This document shows, piece after piece, positions 1-6,407 of a DNA stretch of 6,737 nt. This DNA is from Acholeplasmatales bacterium (lineage in GTDB: Bacteria; Bacillota_I; Bacilli_A; Acholeplasmatales; Anaeroplasmataceae). Position 1 is the first letter of the stretch, and every line of letters begins with the position of its first letter. A program made the position numbers and the translations under genes. The DNA lies in contig JAILBI010000241.1 of assembly GCA_024681175.1 (NCBI GenBank), positions 1 to 6,737 of the forward strand, given 5' to 3'. The notes under the pieces are model-generated. The model did no database searches. It saw nothing but the letters and a program-made list of their open reading frames with translations, and was not told the origin of the DNA.

Positions 1-792
1 GATAATGAAGGAAGAATGTATCCTATTTCTGAACCATCATTATCTATTCTTAATGCTTTAACTAAAAATATTAATATGAATATAATAAATATTCATGTAA
101 ATAAGATTACTAAAAAGAATAATAAGTATTATTTAAATGATTATAACGAGGGTTTTGACTATATCGCGTTAGGAATAGGTAGTCCTGCCGGATTTAAGAA
201 TAAGTTAGATTATTCTATATTCGATTCTTTAGATTTAAAATTTAATGATTTTAGACCATCGTTATCTGGTTTTAAATTAAAAGAAAATGTAAAATCAATC
301 TCTGGTGTTAGAGCTAAAGCTCATGTGAAATTATTAGATAATAATAAGATTATTCACGAAGAGGATGGAGAAGTAATATTTAAGGATGATGGTATTTCTG
401 GTATTTGTATTATGAATTTATCTAGCTATTATTATCATACATGTATGAAGAATATTAAATTAGTAGTATCAGTAGTAGATAAGAAATATGATTCATATAT
501 TACAGTATTGAATCCTAAATTATTAGAATATGTAAATAAAAATAATTTAAATCCAATGGAATTAATATTTAATATTAAATCAACATATGATTTTGAATTC
601 TCACAGGTAGCTAATGGTGGTATTGATTTATCATCAATAAATGATAATTTATCTTTAAAAAGTGATGATCATATATTCGTTATGGGTGAGGTCATCGATT
701 GTGATGGAATATGTGGTGGATTTAATTTATCATTTGCCTTTTTATCAGCGCTAGAGGTTAGTGAGGTACTTTATGAAGTATCAAATAAATAA
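1..792 (+). CDS. BaiN/YhiN/HI0933-type FAD-binding flavoprotein, 5'-partial
   Basis: This is the C-terminal 263 residues of a flavoprotein. The frame is open from base 1 (D-N-E-G-R-M-Y-P), so the ATG at 16 is internal and the FAD-binding N-terminus lies outside the window. Recognition rests on family signatures: G-R-M-Y-P-I-S at the left edge (family G-R-x-F-P-x-S), GVRAKA at residues 102-107, SQVANGGI at 201-208, and GEVIDCDGICGGFNL at 229-243, the C-terminal FAD-contacting block. The family (COG2081; HI0933, E. coli YhiN, clostridial BaiN) comprises cytosolic FAD-dependent reductases whose physiological substrates are mostly unsettled. The usual ATGG-x-GS-x-G-x-GY stretch is diverged here to LGIGSPAGF (57-65), and the region after it looks shortened. 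It overlaps the next gene by 20 nt, implying co-translation of two flavoproteins. The family call is confident; the substrate is unknown. Confidence 0.85.
   Translation, partial: DNEGRMYPISEPSLSILNALTKNINMNIINIHVNKITKKNNKYYLNDYNEGFDYIALGIGSPAGFKNKLDYSIFDSLDLKFNDFRPSLSGFKLKENVKSISGVRAKAHVKLLDNNKIIHEEDGEVIFKDDGISGICIMNLSSYYYHTCMKNIKLVVSVVDKKYDSYITVLNPKLLEYVNKNNLNPMELIFNIKSTYDFEFSQVANGGIDLSSINDNLSLKSDDHIFVMGEVIDCDGICGGFNLSFAFLSALEVSEVLYEVSNK
763..767 (+). promoter_or_regulatory. Shine-Dalgarno site that sets the start of the COG2509 gene
   Basis: GAGGT lies 5 nt before the ATG at 773, inside the end of the preceding flavoprotein gene. A GTG at 761 would give four extra residues, but its nearest SD-like bases (AGAGG, 753-757) are only 3 nt away. 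The ATG at 773 is therefore the better start. Confidence 0.7.
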
Positions 793-2329
793 TTTTAAAA
801 TTAGTCCTAAAGCAAATTTAGATAATGAGATTAAGGCTAAGTTAAAAATTAATAATTATAAATATAAAATCTTATTAAAATCAATCGATGCGAGAAATAA
901 ATCAGATGTTAAATTAGTTTATAATTTAATGATTGATACAAATGAAAAAATACATAATAAGAATGTAATACCATATAAGGAAAAGAAAATAGATTTAAAA
1001 TATATAAATTATCCTTTTAATGATAGACCAATAATAGTTGGATTTGGCCCTGCAGGTATGTTTAGTGCCCTATATTTGGCAAGATGTAAGGCAAAGCCAA
1101 TAATTATAGAGCGTGGTTCTAAAATTGAAATTAGAAAAGAAAAGGTAAATGATTTTTTAAGGAATAAGGTATTATCACCTAATTCAAATGTCCAATTTGG
1201 TGAAGGTGGAGCTGGTACATTTTCTGATGGAAAGCTTACGACTAATTTAAAAGATCCTTTAATTAATTGGATACTAAATGAATTTTATTTACATGGCGCT
1301 AAAGAAGATGTTTTATATGATTCAAAGCCTCATATTGGAACTGATTATTTAGAGAAAATAGTTAAGAATATTAGACTTGAAATTGAATCATTAGGTGGAG
1401 AATTCTATTTTGATACAGCATTTATAGATGCTAAAGGTGATAATGAATTAGATATTTATGCTAAAAGTGTTTTAAATGATAATGAATATCATTTTAAAAC
1501 ATCTCATCTATTATTAGGACTAGGCCATAGTGCTAAGGATACTATTAGACATTTATATAATGATATGAAAATTAATATGGAACAAAAAGCATTTTCAATG
1601 GGTGTTAGAATTGAACATCCAAAGGAATTAATAGATAAGGCTCAATATGGTGATTTTTACAAATATTTGCCCGCTGCCTATTATAAGCTTTCAACTCATA
1701 TTAATGATAGAGGCATTTATACATTTTGCATGTGCCCTGGTGGTTATGTTTTGGCATCACAATCAGATTTAGAAACTATTGTTGTTAATGGAATGAGTAA
1801 TAATGATAGAAAAAGTATTAATTCAAATTCAGCTATTTTAGTTGATGTTAAACCATCTGATTATGATAAAGGAAATGTCTTAGATGGAATTGATTATCAG
1901 GAGCGATATGAGCATTTAGCGTATGCATTATCTAAAGATTATAAAGCTCCCGCTAATTTAGTTAAGGAGTTTTTAAATGATCAAGTGGCTGATAATATAA
2001 GAAGTGTAAATACTACATATCCACATGGATTATATTTTACTGATTTAAGAAAATGCTTGCCTGATTTTGTAATTGAAGGTATTAAGAGAGGTATTTTAGA
2101 TTTTGACACTAAACTAAAAGGATTTAATCATCCTGATGCTATATTAATTGGTATTGAATCTAGATCTTCATGTCCTATTAGAATTTTAAGAGATGGTAAT
2201 GGAGAATCATCAATTAAAGGAATTTATCCTATCGGTGAGGGTGCTGGCTATGCCGGTGGCATAACAAGTGCGGCTTTAGATGGATTAAAGACTGCGATAA
2301 AGATTGTAAATGGTGTAAAAAATGAATAA
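773..2329 (+). CDS. FAD-dependent dehydrogenase, COG2509 family
   Basis: This is a complete 518-residue cytosolic flavoprotein counted from the ATG at 773; the GTG at 761 would give 522. Residues 1-75 form the lysine-rich alpha/beta N-terminal domain typical of the family (I-D-A-R-x-K). A Rossmann FAD site follows: GFGPAG at 90-95 after a hydrophobic strand, with E113 in I-I-E-R-G as the expected ribose-binding acid. The family hallmark QFGEGGAGTFSDGKLTT is at 141-157. The C-terminal FAD block GEGAGYAGGI is at 488-497, followed by a helix rich in small residues. Length and motif order match full-length bacterial members annotated as NAD(FAD)-utilizing dehydrogenases. No substrate is established for the family, so the reaction is unknown. 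It starts within the upstream flavoprotein gene and overlaps the carboxypeptidase gene by 8 nt, so all three are probably translationally coupled. Confidence 0.9.
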   Translation: MKYQINNFKISPKANLDNEIKAKLKINNYKYKILLKSIDARNKSDVKLVYNLMIDTNEKIHNKNVIPYKEKKIDLKYINYPFNDRPIIVGFGPAGMFSALYLARCKAKPIIIERGSKIEIRKEKVNDFLRNKVLSPNSNVQFGEGGAGTFSDGKLTTNLKDPLINWILNEFYLHGAKEDVLYDSKPHIGTDYLEKIVKNIRLEIESLGGEFYFDTAFIDAKGDNELDIYAKSVLNDNEYHFKTSHLLLGLGHSAKDTIRHLYNDMKINMEQKAFSMGVRIEHPKELIDKAQYGDFYKYLPAAYYKLSTHINDRGIYTFCMCPGGYVLASQSDLETIVVNGMSNNDRKSINSNSAILVDVKPSDYDKGNVLDGIDYQERYEHLAYALSKDYKAPANLVKEFLNDQVADNIRSVNTTYPHGLYFTDLRKCLPDFVIEGIKRGILDFDTKLKGFNHPDAILIGIESRSSCPIRILRDGNGESSIKGIYPIGEGAGYAGGITSAALDGLKTAIKIVNGVKNE

Positions 2330-3818
2330 TGTTGTAAAATATAGAGAATATAGAGAAAGATTAAAAAATTTATATTATGTATGTAATGTATTATCATTTG
2401 ATGAAGCAACTGTATGCCCTAAAAATGATAAAGAAAATTCAATGAATGTGACTAATTATTTTGCTTTAGAGGCTGATAAAATAATTACTTCAGATGAATA
2501 TTTTAATCTTGTTAATGAATTAAATAATAATCCTGATGAATTAAATGAAACAGAAAAAGAAATTATAAAAAAAGAATTAAAGAATCTGATTAAGGCAAGA
2601 AAAATTCCAAGTGATTTAAGAGAAGAAGGCTATGATGTAATAACTAAGTCTTCACTTTCTTGGGAAAAAGGAAAAGAGACAGGAGATTATTCTGAGTTCG
2701 ATAAAAATATTAAATTAGAAGTTGAATATTATAAAAAATATATTAAATGTCTTGAAGATAAATATAAGGGTTATGATGTATTATTAGATGAAATGGAAGA
2801 TGATTTTACAGAAGAAATGTATGATGAATTCTTTAGAAAATTAGAAGATGAAATCTATCCATTATTAAAGAAAATATTAAAGATGCCTAAAAAGTATAAT
2901 GAGAAGATTAAGAATGTTAGATTTGATATTGATAAGCAAAGAAAACTTACAAAAAGAATTTGTGAAATGATGGGCTATGATGATACAAATGGTTATATAG
3001 GTGAGACATTACATCCATTTACTAATGGCTTTAATTCTAATGATGTAAGAACAACTACATCATATAGTGAAGAATTATTATTCTCAAATATCTTCTCAGT
3101 GATGCACGAAGTTGGTCATGCAATCTATGAACTTCAGGTAAATAAAGAGTATGATGGTACTGTATTTCAAGGTGGTGCTTCATGTGCACTTCATGAATCG
3201 CAATCCAGATTTTTTGAGAATTATTTAGGTAGAAGTAAGGCATTTATAGGATATTTATATCCTATATTATTAGAATATTTCCCATCTGAGTTAAAGGAAT
3301 TTACTGTAGATGACATTTATTATTATGTTAATGATGTTTTTGCACAGCCAACTAGAACAGAGGCTGATGAATTAACATATCCTTTTCATGTTCTTATTAG
3401 ATATAACATTGAAAAAAAATTATTTAGTGGTAAACTTAATACTGATGGGATTAGTGATGACTTTAACTGTCAAATGGAAAAGTATTTAGGTATAATACCT
3501 AAAAATAAGAAGGAAGGATGTTATCAGGACATTCATTGGGCTTCAGGATTTGGATATTTTCCAACATATGCCTTAGGCTCAGCAATGTCAGCTCAATTCT
3601 ATTATTCAATGAAGAATGATATTGATATTGATGATTGCATGCAAAGGGGAGATTTCAAGACAATTAGAAGCTGGTTAGGTGATCATATTCATAAATATGG
3701 AGCTTCTAAAAAGAATCTAGAAATTATTAAGCTTGCAACTGGTGAAGATTTTAATCCTGATTATTATATTAAATATTTGAAGGATAAATTCGCTCTAATC
3801 TATGGTATTGGGGAGTAG
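2322..3818 (+). CDS. M32 family metallocarboxypeptidase
   Basis: This complete 498-residue protein is a zinc- or cobalt-type carboxypeptidase (Taq/Pfu carboxypeptidase family) that removes C-terminal amino acids from peptides in the cytosol. The metal site is intact: H262-E-V-G-H266 is the HEXXH motif, and E292 in HESQ (291-294) is the third ligand, 30 residues after H262 as in characterised M32 enzymes. Other family signatures are DELTYPFH (349-356) with R360 four residues later, and DIHWASGFGYFPTYALG (403-419). Length is normal for M32. The N-terminal helix motif, usually W-D-x-x-T-x-M-P, reads F-D-E-A-T-V-C-P here, a modest divergence away from the active site. The ATG lies within the end of the COG2509 gene and has only a weak SD (GGTG near 2312), so translation probably depends on coupling. 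No signal peptide is seen. Confidence 0.95.
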   Translation: MNNVVKYREYRERLKNLYYVCNVLSFDEATVCPKNDKENSMNVTNYFALEADKIITSDEYFNLVNELNNNPDELNETEKEIIKKELKNLIKARKIPSDLREEGYDVITKSSLSWEKGKETGDYSEFDKNIKLEVEYYKKYIKCLEDKYKGYDVLLDEMEDDFTEEMYDEFFRKLEDEIYPLLKKILKMPKKYNEKIKNVRFDIDKQRKLTKRICEMMGYDDTNGYIGETLHPFTNGFNSNDVRTTTSYSEELLFSNIFSVMHEVGHAIYELQVNKEYDGTVFQGGASCALHESQSRFFENYLGRSKAFIGYLYPILLEYFPSELKEFTVDDIYYYVNDVFAQPTRTEADELTYPFHVLIRYNIEKKLFSGKLNTDGISDDFNCQMEKYLGIIPKNKKEGCYQDIHWASGFGYFPTYALGSAMSAQFYYSMKNDIDIDDCMQRGDFKTIRSWLGDHIHKYGASKKNLEIIKLATGEDFNPDYYIKYLKDKFALIYGIGE

Positions 3819-3821
3819 ATT

Positions 3822-4235
3822 ATGGAAGAACATTCATGTGGTGTAATTTTATACACCGATAAGCAAGGTTTTAGAGAGTATGTTTTAATTATGGAGCCAA
3901 GTGGAACTTATGGTTTCCCTAAGGGACATATTAGAAGAGGAGAAACCGAATTAGAGTGCGCATTAAGAGAGTGCTATGAGGAAACTGGTATTAGACCAGA
4001 AATTATGCCTGATTTTAAGAGAACAATTCATTATAATATGGCCGCTAAGGGTCATTCAAAGGAAGTAACATATTTTTTAGGCAAGTATCAAGACGAGGAA
4101 TTGATGCCTAATGATTCAAACATACAATCATGTAAGAAATATCCTATAGATGCGGCCTTGAATTTAATTAAATTTAAGCAGATAAAGGATATATTAATTG
4201 AAAGTGATTTTGTAATTGAAATGAAAGGATTTTAA
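3822..4235 (+). CDS. Nudix hydrolase, Ap4A hydrolase-like
   Basis: This 137-residue single-domain Nudix protein has a perfect Nudix box at residues 35-57: G35 and E41, then REcYEETGI, with R49, E50, E53 and E54 as the Mg-binding and catalytic set. The lead-in FPKGH (32-36), FKRTIHY after the box, a V-T-Y-F-L strand, and the C-terminal F-K-Q-I-K helix match the layout of asymmetric diadenosine tetraphosphate hydrolases (human NUDT2 and bacterial relatives). The likely reaction is cleavage of Ap4A or related nucleoside diphosphate compounds. Nudix substrate specificity is hard to read from sequence, so the fold is certain and the substrate is inferred. The start is supported by GGGGAG (3810-3815), 6 nt upstream. 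It sits 3 nt after the carboxypeptidase stop and 2 nt before engB, firmly inside the operon. Confidence 0.92.
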   Translation: MEEHSCGVILYTDKQGFREYVLIMEPSGTYGFPKGHIRRGETELECALRECYEETGIRPEIMPDFKRTIHYNMAAKGHSKEVTYFLGKYQDEELMPNDSNIQSCKKYPIDAALNLIKFKQIKDILIESDFVIEMKGF

Positions 4236-4237
4236 TT

Positions 4238-4822
4238 ATGCAAATTAAAAACGCTGAATTTATTACATCAGCTGTAGATTTAAAAACTCTTCCATCAAGT
4301 GATTATCCAGAATTTATGTTTTGTGGTAGAAGTAATGTTGGCAAATCATCTTTTATTAACATGGTTTGTAATAGAAATAAACTAGCAAGAACTTCATCTA
4401 ATCCAGGAAAGACACAAACATTAAATTTCTTTTTAATTAATAATTCATTTTATTTTGTCGATGTACCTGGATATGGTTATGCAAATGTATCTAAGTCTAT
4501 TAAGGCTACATTTGGTAAAATGATTGAAGATTATGTAACTAATAGAGATAATCTTAAAATGGTATTTTTATTAGTTGATTTTAGACATAAGCCTACAGAA
4601 GATGATTGTCTTATGTATAATTTCTTAAAATATTATAATAAGAGAGTAACTATTATAGCTACTAAATCTGATAAGATTAAAAATATTGAAAGAAAGAAAT
4701 GTAAGCAACAAATTATTGATACTTTAAACCTAGATGAAAATGATAATTTAATTATTACATCTAGTGAAAAAAGAATTGGTTTAACTGAATTCTTAGAAGT
4801 ATTAGATCAATATGTAGAATAA
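4238..4822 (+). CDS. engB: Ribosome biogenesis GTP-binding protein EngB (YsxC/YihA)
   Basis: This is a complete 194-residue TRAFAC-class GTPase that acts in assembly of the large (50S) ribosomal subunit and is essential in many bacteria. All G motifs are present: G1 GRSNVGKS (30-37), the G2 region with GKTQT (57-61), G3 DVPG (75-78) within the EngB-specific DVPGYGYA, G4 TKSD (142-145) and G5 SSE (175-177). The family signature VDFRHKPTEDD is at 113-123. Length is typical and there is no extra domain. The start is supported by AAAGGA (4224-4229), 8 nt upstream. It is the last gene of the operon, and its stop codon overlaps the terminator stem. In many Firmicutes engB follows lon or clpX; here it follows a Nudix gene and an M32 peptidase gene. 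Confidence 0.97.
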   Translation: MQIKNAEFITSAVDLKTLPSSDYPEFMFCGRSNVGKSSFINMVCNRNKLARTSSNPGKTQTLNFFLINNSFYFVDVPGYGYANVSKSIKATFGKMIEDYVTNRDNLKMVFLLVDFRHKPTEDDCLMYNFLKYYNKRVTIIATKSDKIKNIERKKCKQQIIDTLNLDENDNLIITSSEKRIGLTEFLEVLDQYVE

Positions 4823-4843
4823 AGCCCAAGTTGGGCTTTTTTA
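4821..4843 (+). terminator. Intrinsic terminator of the flavoprotein-engB operon
   Basis: The 7-bp stem AAAGCCC (4821-4827) pairs with GGGCTTT (4833-4839) around the 5-nt loop AAGTT, and T4837-T4842 form the U-tract. The stem begins inside the engB TAA stop. The loop ends are also complementary, so the symmetry is even longer on paper. This separates the five-gene operon from the alcohol dehydrogenase unit. Confidence 0.92.
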
Positions 4844-4844
4844 T

Positions 4845-4873
4845 TTTACTTTTATCATACTAAATGATAAAAT
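4845..4873 (+). promoter_or_regulatory. Possible sigma-A promoter for the small membrane protein/alcohol dehydrogenase unit
   Basis: TTTACT (4845-4850) and TAAAAT (4868-4873) are separated by 17 nt and match the -35 and -10 consensus at 4 and 5 of 6 positions. A start near 4880 would leave a very short leader, with the SD almost at the RNA 5' end. An alternative pair is TTGGGC (4831-4836) with TATCAT (4853-4858), 16-nt spacing. A promoter is expected here because a terminator lies just upstream, but the exact boxes are uncertain. Confidence 0.45.
4850..4872. repeat. 9-bp inverted repeat, candidate operator
   Basis: TTTTATCAT (4850-4858) and ATGATAAAA (4864-4872) are perfect inverted copies around a 5-nt centre, ACTAA. 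The repeat occupies the spacer of one candidate promoter and covers the -10 box of the other, the usual position for a repressor site. It could also fold as a weak AU-rich hairpin. No regulator gene is visible in the window. Confidence 0.5.
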
Positions 4874-4893
4874 TAATAAAGAGGTGTTAAACT

Positions 4894-5082
4894 ATGGATA
4901 GAGAAAAAAAGATATTTTTTATTTCAGGTGGAATAGGAATTGCATTACTACTTGTAGGTATTATTTTAGTATGCCTTACAGGTACTAGAATGCCTTATTT
5001 TATATTCTCAATAATAACATTGGTGTTAGCTGGTTTAACACTTAGCTTTGCAGGTATTTTTAGTCCAAAAAGGAGAAAGTAG
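4894..5082 (+). CDS. Small two-helix membrane protein, function unknown
   Basis: I do not recognise this 62-residue protein. It has a short charged N-terminus (MDREKK), a hydrophobic helix at about 7-28, a five-residue loop (TGTRM), a second helix at about 34-56, and a basic tail (SPKRRK). With positive charge at both ends, the positive-inside rule predicts a helical hairpin with both termini in the cytoplasm. Both helices are rich in Gly, Ala and small residues, and there is no catalytic motif. It is a credible gene: the SD GAGGTG (4881-4886) lies 7 nt before the ATG, it is the first gene after a terminator, and the alcohol dehydrogenase gene starts 3 nt after its stop. Co-transcription with that enzyme is likely, but any functional link is speculation. 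Confidence 0.8.
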   Translation: MDREKKIFFISGGIGIALLLVGIILVCLTGTRMPYFIFSIITLVLAGLTLSFAGIFSPKRRK

Positions 5083-5085
5083 AAT

Positions 5086-6261
5086 ATGAGAGGAAATTTT
5101 GAGTATTATAATCCAACTAAATTAATTTTTGGTGATGACGCAATTAATAATTTAAAGGATGAATTAGATAAATATGGAAAGAATGTTTTATTAGTTTATG
5201 GTGGTGGCTCTATTAAAAAGACAGGCCTTTATGATAAGGTTATCGCTATATTAAAGGAAGCTAATAAAAATGTTTTTGAAGATTCTGGTGTTATGCCAAA
5301 TCCAACTTTAGATAAGCTTTATGAGGGAATTAAGATTGCACGTGATGCAAAAATTGATTTTATTTTAGCTATTGGTGGAGGCTCTGTAATTGATTATTCA
5401 AAAGGCTTAGCAGCATCAATTAATTTACAAGGTGAAGATCCTTGGAAGAAATATTATTTAAATCAAGAAGAAGCTGATTGTGAATGTGTTCCTTTAGGAT
5501 GTATTTTAACAATGGTTGGAACTGGTTCTGAGATGAATGGCGGTTCAGTTATTACAAATAAGGAACAAAAGCTAAAGATTGGGAAAGTATTTGGCTCTTA
5601 TAACTTCCCTAAATTTGCAGTGCTAGATCCTACAATTACATTTAGTGTTCCAAGATACCAAATGGTTGCAGGTATATTTGATATAATGTCTCATATTATG
5701 GAACAATACTTTTCTGATATAGATGATTCAGCATCTGATTATATTATGGAAGGTATGATGAGGGCATTAATTAGTGCATCAAGAGTAGCTATTAAAAATC
5801 CAAATGATTATGATGCAAGATCAAATATTATGTGGATTGCTACATGGGCATTAAATACATTCGTAGCTAAGGGTAAAACTACCGATTGGGAAGTACATAT
5901 GATTGGACAAGCCATTGGTGCTGTTACAAATGCAACGCATGGTATGACATTATCTGCTATATCAATTCCATATTATGAATATGTTATGCCTTTTGGATTA
6001 TTAAAGTTTAGAAGATTTGCAGAAGTAGTTTGGGGTGTTGAATCATATAGATTCAATAATGACTCAACTGCAATAGCAAAAGAAGGCTTAAGATGTATGT
6101 CTGATTGGATGAAAGAAATTGGCCTTGTAATGAAGATTTCTGATTTAGGTGTTAAAACATCAGACTTTGATGATATTATAAATGGTACATTCTTACTTGA
6201 TGGCGGATATAAGCAATTATCTAAGGATGAGCTATTAGATATTTTAAAAATGGCAATGTAA
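5086..6261 (+). CDS. Iron-containing alcohol dehydrogenase, YqhD/butanol dehydrogenase type
   Basis: This complete 391-residue group III (iron-dependent) alcohol dehydrogenase interconverts aldehydes and alcohols with NAD(P)H in the cytosol. The N-terminal opening N-P-T-K-L-I-F-G is typical. The cofactor domain carries YGGGS (38-42) and GGGSVID (97-103). GTGSE lies before the metal domain. The four expected metal ligands are D199, H203, H271 and H285, with spacing that matches E. coli YqhD (D194, H198, H267, H281). GGGS at 39-42, in place of the acidic residue found there in NAD-specific relatives such as FucO, suggests NADPH use; this is inference. Substrate range in this group is broad, so butanol, butyraldehyde or other short aldehydes are possible. 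The SD AAGGAG (5070-5075) lies inside the end of the preceding small gene, 10 nt from the ATG. An intrinsic terminator follows the stop directly. Confidence 0.93.
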   Translation: MRGNFEYYNPTKLIFGDDAINNLKDELDKYGKNVLLVYGGGSIKKTGLYDKVIAILKEANKNVFEDSGVMPNPTLDKLYEGIKIARDAKIDFILAIGGGSVIDYSKGLAASINLQGEDPWKKYYLNQEEADCECVPLGCILTMVGTGSEMNGGSVITNKEQKLKIGKVFGSYNFPKFAVLDPTITFSVPRYQMVAGIFDIMSHIMEQYFSDIDDSASDYIMEGMMRALISASRVAIKNPNDYDARSNIMWIATWALNTFVAKGKTTDWEVHMIGQAIGAVTNATHGMTLSAISIPYYEYVMPFGLLKFRRFAEVVWGVESYRFNNDSTAIAKEGLRCMSDWMKEIGLVMKISDLGVKTSDFDDIINGTFLLDGGYKQLSKDELLDILKMAM

Positions 6262-6262
6262 A

Positions 6263-6297
6263 AAAGTGTCGGGAATAATCCCCGACATTTTATTTTT
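6263..6297 (+). terminator. Intrinsic terminator after the alcohol dehydrogenase gene
   Basis: TGTCGGG (6267-6273) pairs with CCCGACA (6281-6287) around a 7-nt loop. The stem can extend outward by one G-U and three A-U pairs, and a T-rich tract follows (TTTT, A, TTTTT). It begins 1-2 nt after the stop codon. This is a strong, GC-cored hairpin in an otherwise AT-rich region. Confidence 0.93.
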
Positions 6298-6322
6298 GAA
6301 CTAAAATAATAAAAAAGTTCAA
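6296..6322. repeat. 7-bp inverted repeat with a 13-nt A-rich centre
   Basis: TTGAACT (6296-6302) and AGTTCAA (6316-6322) are exact inverted copies. The pair lies between the terminator U-tract and the -35 box at 6331, a position suited to an upstream regulator-binding site. The symmetry could be chance in such AT-rich DNA, although each arm contains a non-trivial GAAC/GTTC core. Confidence 0.35.
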
Positions 6323-6330
6323 TATTGCTA

Positions 6331-6358
6331 TTGATATATATAATATAAATTATATAAT
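6331..6358 (+). promoter_or_regulatory. Sigma-A-type promoter for the 3'-terminal membrane protein gene
   Basis: TTGATA (6331-6336, 5 of 6 consensus positions) and TATAAT (6353-6358, 6 of 6) are separated by 16 nt. The expected start near 6365 leaves a leader of about 43 nt with a good SD. The DNA is so AT-rich that other TATAAT boxes occur (6339-6344, 6371-6376), but only this one has a good -35 partner. Confidence 0.65.
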
Positions 6359-6376
6359 TGATATAGATTATATAAT
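6349..6376. repeat. Two copies of the 10-bp palindrome ATTATATAAT
   Basis: The perfect palindrome ATTATATAAT occurs at 6349-6358 and 6367-6376, centres 18 bp apart. Each is preceded by ATTGATATA (6330-6338 and 6357-6365). The first copy contains the -10 box and the second lies just downstream of the predicted start. They may be paired operator sites or simply low-complexity AT sequence. Confidence 0.35.
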
Positions 6377-6407
6377 GATTTTGATTTTAATAAGGGAGAT
6401 GTTATAA

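Noticed and set aside
16..18. ATG at 16 as the start of the first flavoprotein
   Set aside because: The frame is open to base 1, and the residues before this ATG (D-N-E-G-R) continue a conserved family motif. The gene therefore enters from outside the window.
761..763. GTG at 761 as the start of the COG2509 gene
   Set aside because: The ATG four codons later has a well-placed GAGGT 5 nt upstream, while the GTG has poor SD spacing. It is not excluded, only less likely.
3055..3243. A 62-codon reading frame on the minus strand
   Set aside because: It lies wholly inside the M32 carboxypeptidase gene, over its metal-binding motifs. The translation is His- and Leu-rich with no recognisable domain, as expected for an antisense shadow.
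4821..4872. Terminator plus inverted repeat read as a riboswitch or tandem attenuator
   Set aside because: The first hairpin is a standard terminator starting in the engB stop codon. The second is AU-only apart from one C and one G. There is no conserved aptamer-like sequence and too little space for one.
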